NCBI GenBank assembly: GCA_964639525.1
Contig: CAZXDS010000133.1
Coordinates: forward strand, 1-9,649
Reading direction: 5' to 3'
DNA length: 9,649 nucleotides
Source: CAZXDS01 sp964639525
GTDB lineage: Bacteria > Bacteroidota > Ignavibacteria > Ignavibacteriales > Melioribacteraceae
This document shows positions 1 through 5,528 of the stretch, piece by piece (within the stretch, counting starts at the first letter, position 1; each line of letters starts with the position of its first letter). The position numbers and the translations under genes were made by a program. Under the pieces are notes generated by a model. The model saw only the letters and a program-made list of their open reading frames with translations, had not been told where the DNA came from and made no database searches.

Positions 1-64
1 AAAGTTTGTTCTACAACAACAATTTAATATTCAAAACTGTATTATTTGACTCTGAATCGCTGCA

Positions 65-115
65 CTGTTGATTAATATTTGACTTGACAATGATTGCTAA
101 ACTTACATAAATTTC
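65..115 (+). promoter_or_regulatory. Possible promoter upstream of the lipoprotein operon
   Basis: Two readings are possible. As a sigma70-like promoter, TTGACA (84-89) is followed after 18 bp by TAAATT (108-113). As a Bacteroidota-type promoter, TTG (84-86) is followed after 21 bp by TAAATTTC (108-115), one base from TAnnTTTG. Either would give a leader of about 150 nt before the lipoprotein start, containing the inverted repeats listed next. AT-rich DNA makes chance matches common, so this is tentative. Confidence 0.3.
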
Positions 116-130
116 AATTCAAAATTATTA

Positions 131-243
131 AGGAACCGCCATATAGAAAATTTTTACTTTATTTTTAACAAATTACAGAAATTGTGCTTATAAATAAAAT
201 TTTCTATTGTGAAGTTCCTATTCTATTTTTTAGAACACTTCAC
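131..243 (+). promoter_or_regulatory. Structured leader with two competing inverted repeats
   Basis: A long inverted repeat has two perfect segments: AGGAAC (131-136) with GTTCCT (214-219), and TAGAAAATTTT (144-154) with AAAATTTTCTA (196-206), separated by a symmetrical 7-nt internal loop. A second hairpin overlaps it: GTGAA (209-213) with TTCAC (239-243), and GTTC (214-217) with GAAC (233-236). Bases 214-219 cannot take part in both, so the RNA could switch between two folds. No U-tract follows the second hairpin, so it does not look like a simple terminator. It could be a leader element of the lipoprotein operon or the 3' end of something upstream of the window. I recognise no known riboswitch family. 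Confidence 0.4.
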
Positions 244-275
244 TTAAATATTTCCAAATTAAACATGTTTATTAT

Positions 276-1094
276 ATGAAATACTTTGTAAAAGTAAGTA
301 TAACCTTAAGTTTTTTGATATTAATAATTTTGGGCTGCGAAAAAATTCCGGATGGAATAATTAATCCCGAAGTAAATTCTTTTCAAGTTACATCAGTTAC
401 AGCACCTGATACTTTCAATTTTAACAATTTAGATTCAACGCTAAATGTTTCTTTAAGGTTGCAAGGCAGCATTATTCCTATTAAGGAACCGCTCGGTTTT
501 CTGCAAAATTCCAAAACAAGAGAAACACTAATAGCAATTAATCTATCAAAATTGCAGAAAACTGATTCTTCGGGCATTATTATAGCAGTTGCAAACGGCT
601 ACGTTGAAATGCAGCAAAAATTTCCTTCGGGCAATTATGATTTGGTTTTTCAAACTATAAATGAAGAATCTCAGATTGCAGCTACAATTGCCGTGCATAA
701 GTTTTTTTACAACAACGGTAAAGAAAATTTTCTGCCCGAAATTTCAAATCTAAAAATATATTACACTACCGAACAACCGACTTTGCGAGACACTGTTGAG
801 ATAAATAAGGATTTTATAGTTTCCATTAGAACTATTGATGCAGACGGATTAGATGATATTTCAAAAGTATCCTTTGATTTATTCCATCCGGATTTTCCCA
901 ATCCTTCACAATTTTTAATGTATGACGATGGAGATGTTCTTCATGGAGATGCAATAGCAGGTGATGGAATTTTTAGCAGAAAGCTAAGTTTTAATCAAAC
1001 GGCATCAAATTTAAATTGGAAGTTTAATTTTTCAGCAATTGATAAAAACGACTCGACAAGCAATGTAATCACTCACAATCTTTATGTAAAATAA
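276..1094 (+). CDS. Exported lipoprotein with an Asp-rich 'DDG...GDG' domain
   Basis: This is a predicted envelope lipoprotein of 272 aa. The N-terminus has a charged start, a hydrophobic stretch (about residues 8-20) and a lipobox LILG-C with the acylated cysteine at residue 21, so the mature protein should be membrane-anchored outside the cytoplasm. Residues about 155-272 look like a beta-sandwich domain. It contains a segment with YDDGD (216-220), GDAIAGDG (224-231) and a following FS, a pattern common in extracellular surface-anchored proteins of Bacteroidota and relatives and likely to bind calcium. I see no catalytic motif. There is no clear Shine-Dalgarno sequence, which is normal in this group. 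A four-codon ORF (265-279) overlaps the ATG. The stop codon abuts the ATG of the next gene directly, so the two are probably co-transcribed and translationally coupled. It may act as a cell-surface partner of the downstream propeller protein. The exact role is unknown. Confidence 0.85.
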   Translation: MKYFVKVSITLSFLILIILGCEKIPDGIINPEVNSFQVTSVTAPDTFNFNNLDSTLNVSLRLQGSIIPIKEPLGFLQNSKTRETLIAINLSKLQKTDSSGIIIAVANGYVEMQQKFPSGNYDLVFQTINEESQIAATIAVHKFFYNNGKENFLPEISNLKIYYTTEQPTLRDTVEINKDFIVSIRTIDADGLDDISKVSFDLFHPDFPNPSQFLMYDDGDVLHGDAIAGDGIFSRKLSFNQTASNLNWKFNFSAIDKNDSTSNVITHNLYVK

Positions 1095-2684
1095 ATGAAA
1101 AAAAATATTTTTTACTTATTACTTTTGAGCATTTTTGCTTCAAATATTTTTGCTCAAAATCTGCCTGAAAAATTTCAGTTAGGAAAAACCAATCTGGGAA
1201 AAATCTCTGCATCTACTCCGCTTAGTAATGGAATTACGGATATTGTTGTAGGAGGAAATACCGTATGGCTCGGCACATCACGCGGACTAAGCTCTTCTAC
1301 TGACGATGGAGAAACTTGGACAAATTATTTTGATACAGAAGATTTTGGAACTGAAAGTATTTCAGCAATGTCTTATAAAAATGGAGTAATATGGGTGGCA
1401 ACCGCACATTCTGAAGATATTAATGGTGAATCCGTTCAAGTTGGTTCCGGTCTTCATTACTCAACTGATGGAACAACGTGGACAAACATTCCGCAGCCCG
1501 TTGATGATCCGGGAGATTCCTTAATTACTTATGGAATAAACACTATTCGCGCACTTCCTGTTACAGTTGCTCAACAAAATATTACTTTTGATATAGCTTT
1601 AACCAACAATGCTGTTTGGATAACTTCGTGGGCAGGCGGGTTACGAAAATCCACAGATAACGGCACTACTTGGCAAAGAGTTGTTTTACCTCCTGATTTT
1701 TTAGATTCAATTAAACCTTCGGATACTTTAAGTTTTTCGCTTCAACCGGTAGCAGGAAATTTTGGACCGGAAGCATATTTAAATCACGCCCTTTTTTCTG
1801 TGCTTGCTGTTGATAATAATACAATTTACGCCGGAACTGCCGGAGGTTTGAACAAGTCAACTGACGGCGGAATTAGCTGGCAGCATTCTACTTACGCTAA
1901 CAGAAGACATCCGTTTACAGGCAATTGGATAATCGCTTTGGGGTACGACAAATTTCAAAATGCTGTTTGGGCGGTAACAAGACAAGCTACAAGCCAAAGT
2001 GAATTTAATGGTATTAGTGCTACCTTTGATGGCGGAGAAAATTGGGAAACATTTCTTCCTGATAGAACTGCGTGGAATATTGGTTTTCGATACTATACTG
2101 ACGGAAGTGGAAATTTGTCTGCATCGGATATTATGGCACCGACAAATACCGGTGTTTTTAGAAGCAGCAATAACGGCGGAACGTGGATTTCCGCAAGTGG
2201 TGTAATTGATAATCAAACAAAGCAAAAAATTAATACCGATGTTTACTATGCAGCCGATTCTAAAAACATAAATTCTAATGATGCTTTCGTGTGGCTCGGC
2301 TCCGCTGAAGGAACGGCAAGATTAACCGAAACCGGAAATATGTGGGAAGGCAGTTGGAAAGTTTTTCTTGCATCACAAGATTTATCATCCGTTAGTTCTA
2401 CTTTTGCATTTCCAAATCCATTTGCTCCCGGATTGGAAAAACTAAAAATTAAATATACAGTTGGAAGTACTTCGGCAAACGTTACAATCCGCATACTTGA
2501 TTTTGATATGAATCTTATAAAAACCGTAGTGCAAAATGCACAAAGAAATGGGAATGTGGACAATTTTGAAAATTGGGATGGGAAAGACGAATTCGGAAAC
2601 TTAGTTCCAAATGGAGTTTACTTTTACCGTATTGATATTAGTTCAGGAAAAGTTCTTTACGGTAAAATTATTGCAATGAAATAA
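1095..2684 (+). CDS. Secreted Asp-box beta-propeller protein with T9SS/FlgD-like C-terminal domain
   Basis: This 529-aa protein has a signal peptide cut near NIFA|QN (residues 20/21). The body is a repeat protein with at least six Asp-box (BNR) motifs of the S-x-D-x-G-x-x-W type: STDDGETW (68-75), STDGTTW (123-129), STDNGTTW (186-193), STDGGISW (255-262), TFDGGENW (310-317) and a degenerate SSNNGGTW (357-364). Such repeats form sialidase/sortilin-like beta-propellers. Most have structural or binding rather than enzymatic roles, and I see no sialidase catalytic arginine triad. Residues about 438-529 form a FlgD-Ig-like / T9SS type A sorting domain (FPNPF, WDGKDEFG, VPNGVYFYR, and a C-terminal GKIIAMK). 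This predicts export across the outer membrane by the type IX system and attachment or release at the surface. It starts immediately after the lipoprotein stop and is followed 23 bp later by a PorV/PorQ-like gene. The ligand is unknown. Confidence 0.9.
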   Translation: MKKNIFYLLLLSIFASNIFAQNLPEKFQLGKTNLGKISASTPLSNGITDIVVGGNTVWLGTSRGLSSSTDDGETWTNYFDTEDFGTESISAMSYKNGVIWVATAHSEDINGESVQVGSGLHYSTDGTTWTNIPQPVDDPGDSLITYGINTIRALPVTVAQQNITFDIALTNNAVWITSWAGGLRKSTDNGTTWQRVVLPPDFLDSIKPSDTLSFSLQPVAGNFGPEAYLNHALFSVLAVDNNTIYAGTAGGLNKSTDGGISWQHSTYANRRHPFTGNWIIALGYDKFQNAVWAVTRQATSQSEFNGISATFDGGENWETFLPDRTAWNIGFRYYTDGSGNLSASDIMAPTNTGVFRSSNNGGTWISASGVIDNQTKQKINTDVYYAADSKNINSNDAFVWLGSAEGTARLTETGNMWEGSWKVFLASQDLSSVSSTFAFPNPFAPGLEKLKIKYTVGSTSANVTIRILDFDMNLIKTVVQNAQRNGNVDNFENWDGKDEFGNLVPNGVYFYRIDISSGKVLYGKIIAMK

Positions 2685-2707
2685 AAATTTATGCTTACGA
2701 GGTAAAG

Positions 2708-3709
2708 TTGAAAAAAATTATTTTATTATTGTTGATTTTTGTAATATCGGATATTTCCGCTCAAACTAAAACAACTGAAATCGCCAGTCGAACCGGTGCA
2801 TTCAGCCGAATTGGTTTTGGTGCCCGAGGAATGGCAATGGGAAATGTACTCTCATCCGTTACCGAAGGTGCACTTGTTTCATACTACAATCCTGCACTTT
2901 CCGTTTTCCAAAAGGGAAATTCCGCACAAGTTGGTTACACATTTTTATCATTTGACAGAACATTAAATTTTTTAAGTTTTACGCGAAAATTTGAAGTCGG
3001 AGTTAAAGTTGATGAAAACGGTGTACGCAGTAAACCGCGTTCCGTTGCCGGAATTAGTGCGGGAATTATCAACGCAGGCGTTAATAACATTGACGGAAGG
3101 GACAATCAGGGAATTGCAACCGGAGACCTTTCCACTTCCGAAAATCAATTTTTTATTGGTGTGGCTAATAAATTTTCCGAACATTTTTCTTTCGGACTGG
3201 AATTTAAGTTTTACTATTTCAGTTTGTTTGACCAAGTAAGTGCTAACGGAGTCGGATTTGATATTGGAGCTTTGATCAATCCGGTCGATAATCTTAATAT
3301 ATCTTTAGTTCTCACTGACATTAACAGCAAATACAAATGGGATACAACGCCGGTTTACGGGCAAAACGGTTCGAACACAACTGTTGATTTTCCGGTACTT
3401 GCAAAAATTGGGGTTTCTTACAAATTCACAAAAGAGAAATTGCTTGTTGCTGCCGAATTTGAAAGCAGTAACGCCGGTACAAAATACATTCGTTTTGGTG
3501 CTGAATATAATTTGATTGACGGATTATTTCTACGCGGCGGTATTGACAGAATTAACTTGAGTAATTCCGAGCAAACCGTACGACCTTCGGCAGGGTTTTC
3601 ATATTCTTATGCAATGCACTCTTTTACGGTAGGAATTGAATACGCCTTTGTTGTTGAGCCATATTCAAGCAGCGATAAACATCTTGTAGGCATTAATTTT
3701 AATTTTTAA
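2708..3709 (+). CDS. PorV/PorQ-family outer-membrane beta-barrel protein (copy 1, TTG start)
   Basis: This 333-aa protein has a signal peptide ending ISA|QT (about residue 18). The motif RIGFGARGMAMGN followed by YYNPA just after the signal is the hallmark of the PorV/PorQ (UPF0164) group of FadL-like outer-membrane barrels. The rest alternates amphipathic strands and glycine or aromatic turns and ends in a typical C-terminal aromatic strand (GINFNF). In T9SS, PorV carries cargo to the attachment complex and PorQ binds PorZ. Here the gene directly follows a T9SS-type secreted protein. The start is TTG at 2708: it opens a full signal peptide (MKKIILLLL) and has GAGGT at 2699-2703 in front. The only upstream ATG (2691) stops after four codons. 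Whether it is a true PorV, PorQ or another paralogue cannot be decided from sequence alone. Confidence 0.85.
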   Translation: MKKIILLLLIFVISDISAQTKTTEIASRTGAFSRIGFGARGMAMGNVLSSVTEGALVSYYNPALSVFQKGNSAQVGYTFLSFDRTLNFLSFTRKFEVGVKVDENGVRSKPRSVAGISAGIINAGVNNIDGRDNQGIATGDLSTSENQFFIGVANKFSEHFSFGLEFKFYYFSLFDQVSANGVGFDIGALINPVDNLNISLVLTDINSKYKWDTTPVYGQNGSNTTVDFPVLAKIGVSYKFTKEKLLVAAEFESSNAGTKYIRFGAEYNLIDGLFLRGGIDRINLSNSEQTVRPSAGFSYSYAMHSFTVGIEYAFVVEPYSSSDKHLVGINFNF

Positions 3710-3779
3710 TTACGTGGAAATTAAACACGTTAAATAATATTTTGCAGTGAACAATTTTGAATATAAAAATTTTTGAACA

Positions 3780-4670
3780 ATGAAAAAATATATTTTACTA
3801 TTATTTATAAGCACAGGGCTATTTGCCCAATCTGCCGGCGAAAGCGGATTATCATTTCTTAAAATCGGATTTGGTGCGAGAAACATTGCCCTCGGCGATA
3901 TTGGTGTTGTATCTGCTAATGATGTTACAGCGTTGAACTATAATCCGGCTTTACTTAGCAATTACAAGACTGAACAAATTACACTTTCGCATACACAATG
4001 GCTGCAGGATGTTCGCAGCGAACTTTTGGGAGCCAGTTTTTCTTTGTTTAATCTTCCGATGGCACTTGGTATAAATACAACTCAAATCTCAAATATCGAA
4101 ATTCGAAATCGTCCGGGTCCTGCTTTATCAAACTTTAACGCAAACTATTTTTTCGTTAGTCTTTCCACCGGATTTGAAGTTGCTGAAAACCTATCTCTTG
4201 GTTTTACAATAAAATATTTGAATGAAAACCTATTAACAGATCAAGCAAATGGTATCGGCTATGATTTTGGATTATATTATAAAAATATTATTCCTAATCT
4301 TAATTTTGGAGCTTCCATAAGAAATCTCGGCTCGATGAATGCACTAAGAAATCAAGAAACAGAACTTCCTGTTGATTTAAGAGTCGGTGGAGATTACATA
4401 TATGATTTGACAAAAATAAACTCCTCTTTTTATTTTGCTGCCGGATTTCAAAAATATAATTCATCCGAATCGCATTTTAATTTTGGGACCGAATTTTTGT
4501 ATCATCGGCAAATTGCAATTCGCTTGGGTTATATGAGCGGATACGACATTAAATCCATAACAACAGGTATTGGTTTAAAGTTAAATCATTTTAATTTTGA
4601 TTATGCGTTTACACCGCAGAAATATGAATTCGGCAGTTCACATATTATTTCTGTTATGTTCACTTTCTAA
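3780..4670 (+). CDS. PorV/PorQ-family outer-membrane beta-barrel protein (copy 2)
   Basis: This 296-aa protein has a signal peptide cut at LFA|QS (residue 16/17). It carries the family signature KIGFGARNIALGD...YNPA soon after cleavage, which aligns with the same region of the preceding gene, so the two are paralogues rather than one gene split in two. The body is rich in beta-strands, and the C-terminus ends in the aromatic strand IISVMFTF, typical of outer-membrane barrels. It is shorter than copy 1 and appears to lack some loops. A 70-bp gap with no recognisable Shine-Dalgarno sequence separates it from copy 1. That gap holds only a 5-bp inverted repeat (ACGTG 3712-3716, CACGT 3726-3730). 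The protein probably works in the T9SS-linked export or anchoring of the upstream propeller protein. An alternative is a generic FadL-like channel. Confidence 0.85.
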   Translation: MKKYILLLFISTGLFAQSAGESGLSFLKIGFGARNIALGDIGVVSANDVTALNYNPALLSNYKTEQITLSHTQWLQDVRSELLGASFSLFNLPMALGINTTQISNIEIRNRPGPALSNFNANYFFVSLSTGFEVAENLSLGFTIKYLNENLLTDQANGIGYDFGLYYKNIIPNLNFGASIRNLGSMNALRNQETELPVDLRVGGDYIYDLTKINSSFYFAAGFQKYNSSESHFNFGTEFLYHRQIAIRLGYMSGYDIKSITTGIGLKLNHFNFDYAFTPQKYEFGSSHIISVMFTF

Positions 4671-4704
4671 TCTGTGGTTATACCACTTTGAAATATTTTC
4701 TCTG

Positions 4705-4746
4705 TTGATTAATATCGTATATTATTGTACTTTTCTTCGTACAATA
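4705..4746 (+). promoter_or_regulatory. Toxin-antitoxin promoter with overlapping autoregulatory operator
   Basis: TTG (4705-4707), a 20-bp spacer and TACTTTTC (4728-4735) fit the Bacteroidota promoter (-33 TTG, -7 TAnnTTTG) with one mismatch. A perfect 8-bp inverted repeat overlaps the -7 box and the expected transcription start: TATTGTAC (4723-4730) and GTACAATA (4739-4746), with an 8-nt spacer. Each arm contains a near match to TGTACA, the core bound by E. coli YefM, and the two cores are about 12 bp apart centre to centre. I infer that the antitoxin, alone and with the toxin as co-repressor, binds here to repress its own operon. AGGAG (4753-4757) lies 5 nt before the antitoxin ATG and is a strong ribosome binding site. 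Confidence 0.6.
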
Positions 4747-4762
4747 TAATTTAGGAGCAATT

Positions 4763-5038
4763 ATGCACAAAATACATTTTGAGCAAGATATTCAACCTTT
4801 GTCTACTTTTCGTTCCAATATGTCTTATTATTTTAATAAAGTAAAAGAGACTAAAAGACCCCTAGTGATTACCCAAAACGGAAAAAGTTCTGCTATTTTA
4901 TTAGATGTTAAAGAATACCAATCTATGATTGATAAAATTGAAGTGCTTGAAGATATTAAATTAGCTGAAGAACAGATTAATTCTGGTAGTGGAATATCTC
5001 ATTCTAAAGTAAAAAGAATGTTTGCTAAGAGAGATTAA
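4763..5038 (+). CDS. Phd/YefM-family antitoxin
   Basis: This 91-aa protein is the usual size for the family. Residues about 4-58 match the Phd/YefM DNA-binding fold: an N-terminal strand and helix (LSTFRSNMSYYFNKVKE), then the conserved block RPLVITQNGKSSAILLDVKEYQSM. The C-terminal third (about 60-91), rich in Glu, Lys and Ser, is the expected flexible arm that wraps and neutralises the toxin. It would act in the cytoplasm, holding the ParE-like toxin inactive and repressing the shared promoter through the inverted repeat at 4723-4746. The toxin ATG begins 2 bp after the stop codon, the standard antitoxin-first arrangement. A strong Shine-Dalgarno sequence, unlike its neighbours, fits the need to make antitoxin in excess. 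Confidence 0.92.
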   Translation: MHKIHFEQDIQPLSTFRSNMSYYFNKVKETKRPLVITQNGKSSAILLDVKEYQSMIDKIEVLEDIKLAEEQINSGSGISHSKVKRMFAKRD

Positions 5039-5040
5039 CA

Positions 5041-5334
5041 ATGGAAATAATTTGGTCTCCTTTATCAGTTGAAAGGTTAGAAGAAATTTTCGACTATATT
5101 TCCAATGATAGTAATTTGGCTGCCAAAAAATTCATTGATAAAATATTCAAAAAAGTTGAAAGCTTAATTGAATATCCACAACGTGGAAGAAAAGTTCCGG
5201 AAGCAAATAAAAACGAAGTCAGAGAAATATTCATACGTGAGTATAGAATTATCTATCGTATTGAAAAAAGTAAAATAATTATTCTAACCATTAGAAATTT
5301 TAAGCAATTGCTCCCGAAAAAAGACATAAAATAA
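5041..5334 (+). CDS. RelE/ParE-family toxin
   Basis: This 97-aa protein has the RelE/ParE layout: a first strand (IIWSPLSVERL), two helices (EEIFDYISND...AAKKFIDKIFKKVESLI), then YPQRGRKVPE, VREIFIREYRIIYRIE and the final strand KIIILTIRNFKQLL. The P-x-x-G-R-x-V-P element and the R-E-x-x-x-x-x-Y-R-I-I-Y pattern are typical of ParE/RelE toxins. ParE types poison DNA gyrase and RelE types cut mRNA on the ribosome. The vpE/YRIIYRI signature looks more ParE-like, but the target cannot be settled here. It is translated with the antitoxin (2-bp gap). The attC-like hairpin begins 5 bp after its stop codon, as expected for the last gene of a compact cassette. No frameshift or missing core residue is apparent, so the toxin is probably functional. 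Confidence 0.9.
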   Translation: MEIIWSPLSVERLEEIFDYISNDSNLAAKKFIDKIFKKVESLIEYPQRGRKVPEANKNEVREIFIREYRIIYRIEKSKIIILTIRNFKQLLPKKDIK

Positions 5335-5357
5335 TCGTGGTATAATTAGCTTTTACA

Positions 5358-5380
5358 CCCGACCGTTCCGACAAGTCGGG
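5358..5380 (+). repeat. Small GC hairpin CCCGAC/GTCGGG
   Basis: CCCGAC (5358-5363) and GTCGGG (5375-5380) form a perfect 6-bp stem with an 11-nt loop. It competes with the long-range pairing of the attC-like element. It resembles the CCCGAC/TCGGGA type of short palindromes scattered in genomes of this lineage, which I recall only in general terms. Confidence 0.4.
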
Positions 5381-5398
5381 AGTGCGGCTTCCGTCTTC

Positions 5399-5419
5399 GT
5401 CCCGAAAAAGCATCGGGAC
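5399..5419 (+). repeat. Small GC hairpin GTCCCGA/TCGGGAC at the element apex
   Basis: GTCCCGA (5399-5405) and TCGGGAC (5413-5419) form a perfect 7-bp stem with a 7-nt loop. TCCG (5390-5393) and CGGA (5425-5428) can extend it after an internal loop. It has the look of a REP-like intergenic palindrome, and may be a small repeat inserted in the apex of the larger hairpin. No U-tract follows, so it is not a convincing intrinsic terminator for the toxin gene. Confidence 0.5.
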
Positions 5420-5528
5420 TACGCCGGACAGGTTGGCAATAGCTTTTCAGTTCGACGTTGTAGTTAAGGGCGGACGGGTGAAAAACGACGCCGTTATACA
5501 TATCAAACAACATTTAAAAGGGGTTGTA

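Larger units (their letters stand above)
4677..5499 (+). mobile_element. Candidate integron-type gene cassette carrying a toxin-antitoxin module
   Basis: The heptamer GTTATAC occurs in the same orientation at 4677-4683 and 5493-5499. Between them lie one promoter, the antitoxin and toxin genes, and a large imperfect hairpin bounded by GTATAAT (5340-5346) and GTTATAC. In integrons the cassette runs from the TT of one G^TT boundary to the G of the next and ends in a folded attC site with complementary outer boxes. By that rule the cassette would be 4678-5493 (816 bp). Removing it joins TCTGTGG to TTATACATATC and leaves a 42-bp gap between two exported-protein genes. The boxes deviate from the usual RYYYAAC/GTTRRRY consensus, no integrase is in the window, and no attC precedes the module. 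A small TIR-ended element is an alternative: TTATACCAC (4678-4686) is the exact reverse complement of GTGGTATAA (5337-5345). Confidence 0.45.
5340..5499 (+). repeat. attC-like imperfect hairpin (about 160 nt), GC-rich
   Basis: The two ends are complementary in three nested blocks. GTATAA (5340-5345) pairs with TTATAC (5494-5499). TTTTACACCCGACCG (5351-5365) pairs with 5471-5485 at 13 of 15 positions. ACAAGTCG (5371-5378) pairs with CGACGTTGT (5453-5461) with one bulged base. Bulged or extrahelical bases within a long imperfect stem, with 7-bp outer boxes, are features of integron attC sites. The apex holds further GC hairpins. The block is clearly more GC-rich than its surroundings. Unlike the TA genes it has no coding role, although an open frame runs through it into the downstream gene. 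TAGCTTTT is repeated at 5347 and 5440. Confidence 0.5.

Noticed and set aside
65..78. Exact 14-bp repeat CTGTTGATTAATAT also found at 4702-4715
   Set aside because: It lies upstream of two genes, but by my rough estimate a 14-bp match is expected about once by chance in an AT-rich window of this size, and its position relative to possible promoters differs.
1857..2563. Minus- and plus-strand open frames inside the propeller gene (1857-2225, 1999-2205, 2246-2563)
   Set aside because: They overlap a gene with clear domains, have no signal or family features, and their composition follows from the opposite or shifted frame.
2972..3239. Overlapping open frames on both strands within the first PorV/PorQ-like gene
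   Set aside because: They are shadows of the barrel-coding frame with no recognisable domain or translation signal.
3712..3730. ACGTG/CACGT inverted repeat between the two PorV/PorQ-like genes
   Set aside because: The stem is only 5 bp with no U-tract, too weak to call a terminator or operator.
5382..5528. In-frame N-terminal extension of the DUF1028 gene beginning at ATG 5382
   Set aside because: It would be encoded by the structured hairpin element, would place 49 residues before a clean signal peptide, and has no ribosome site. The ATG at 5529 has a strong AAGGGG in front.
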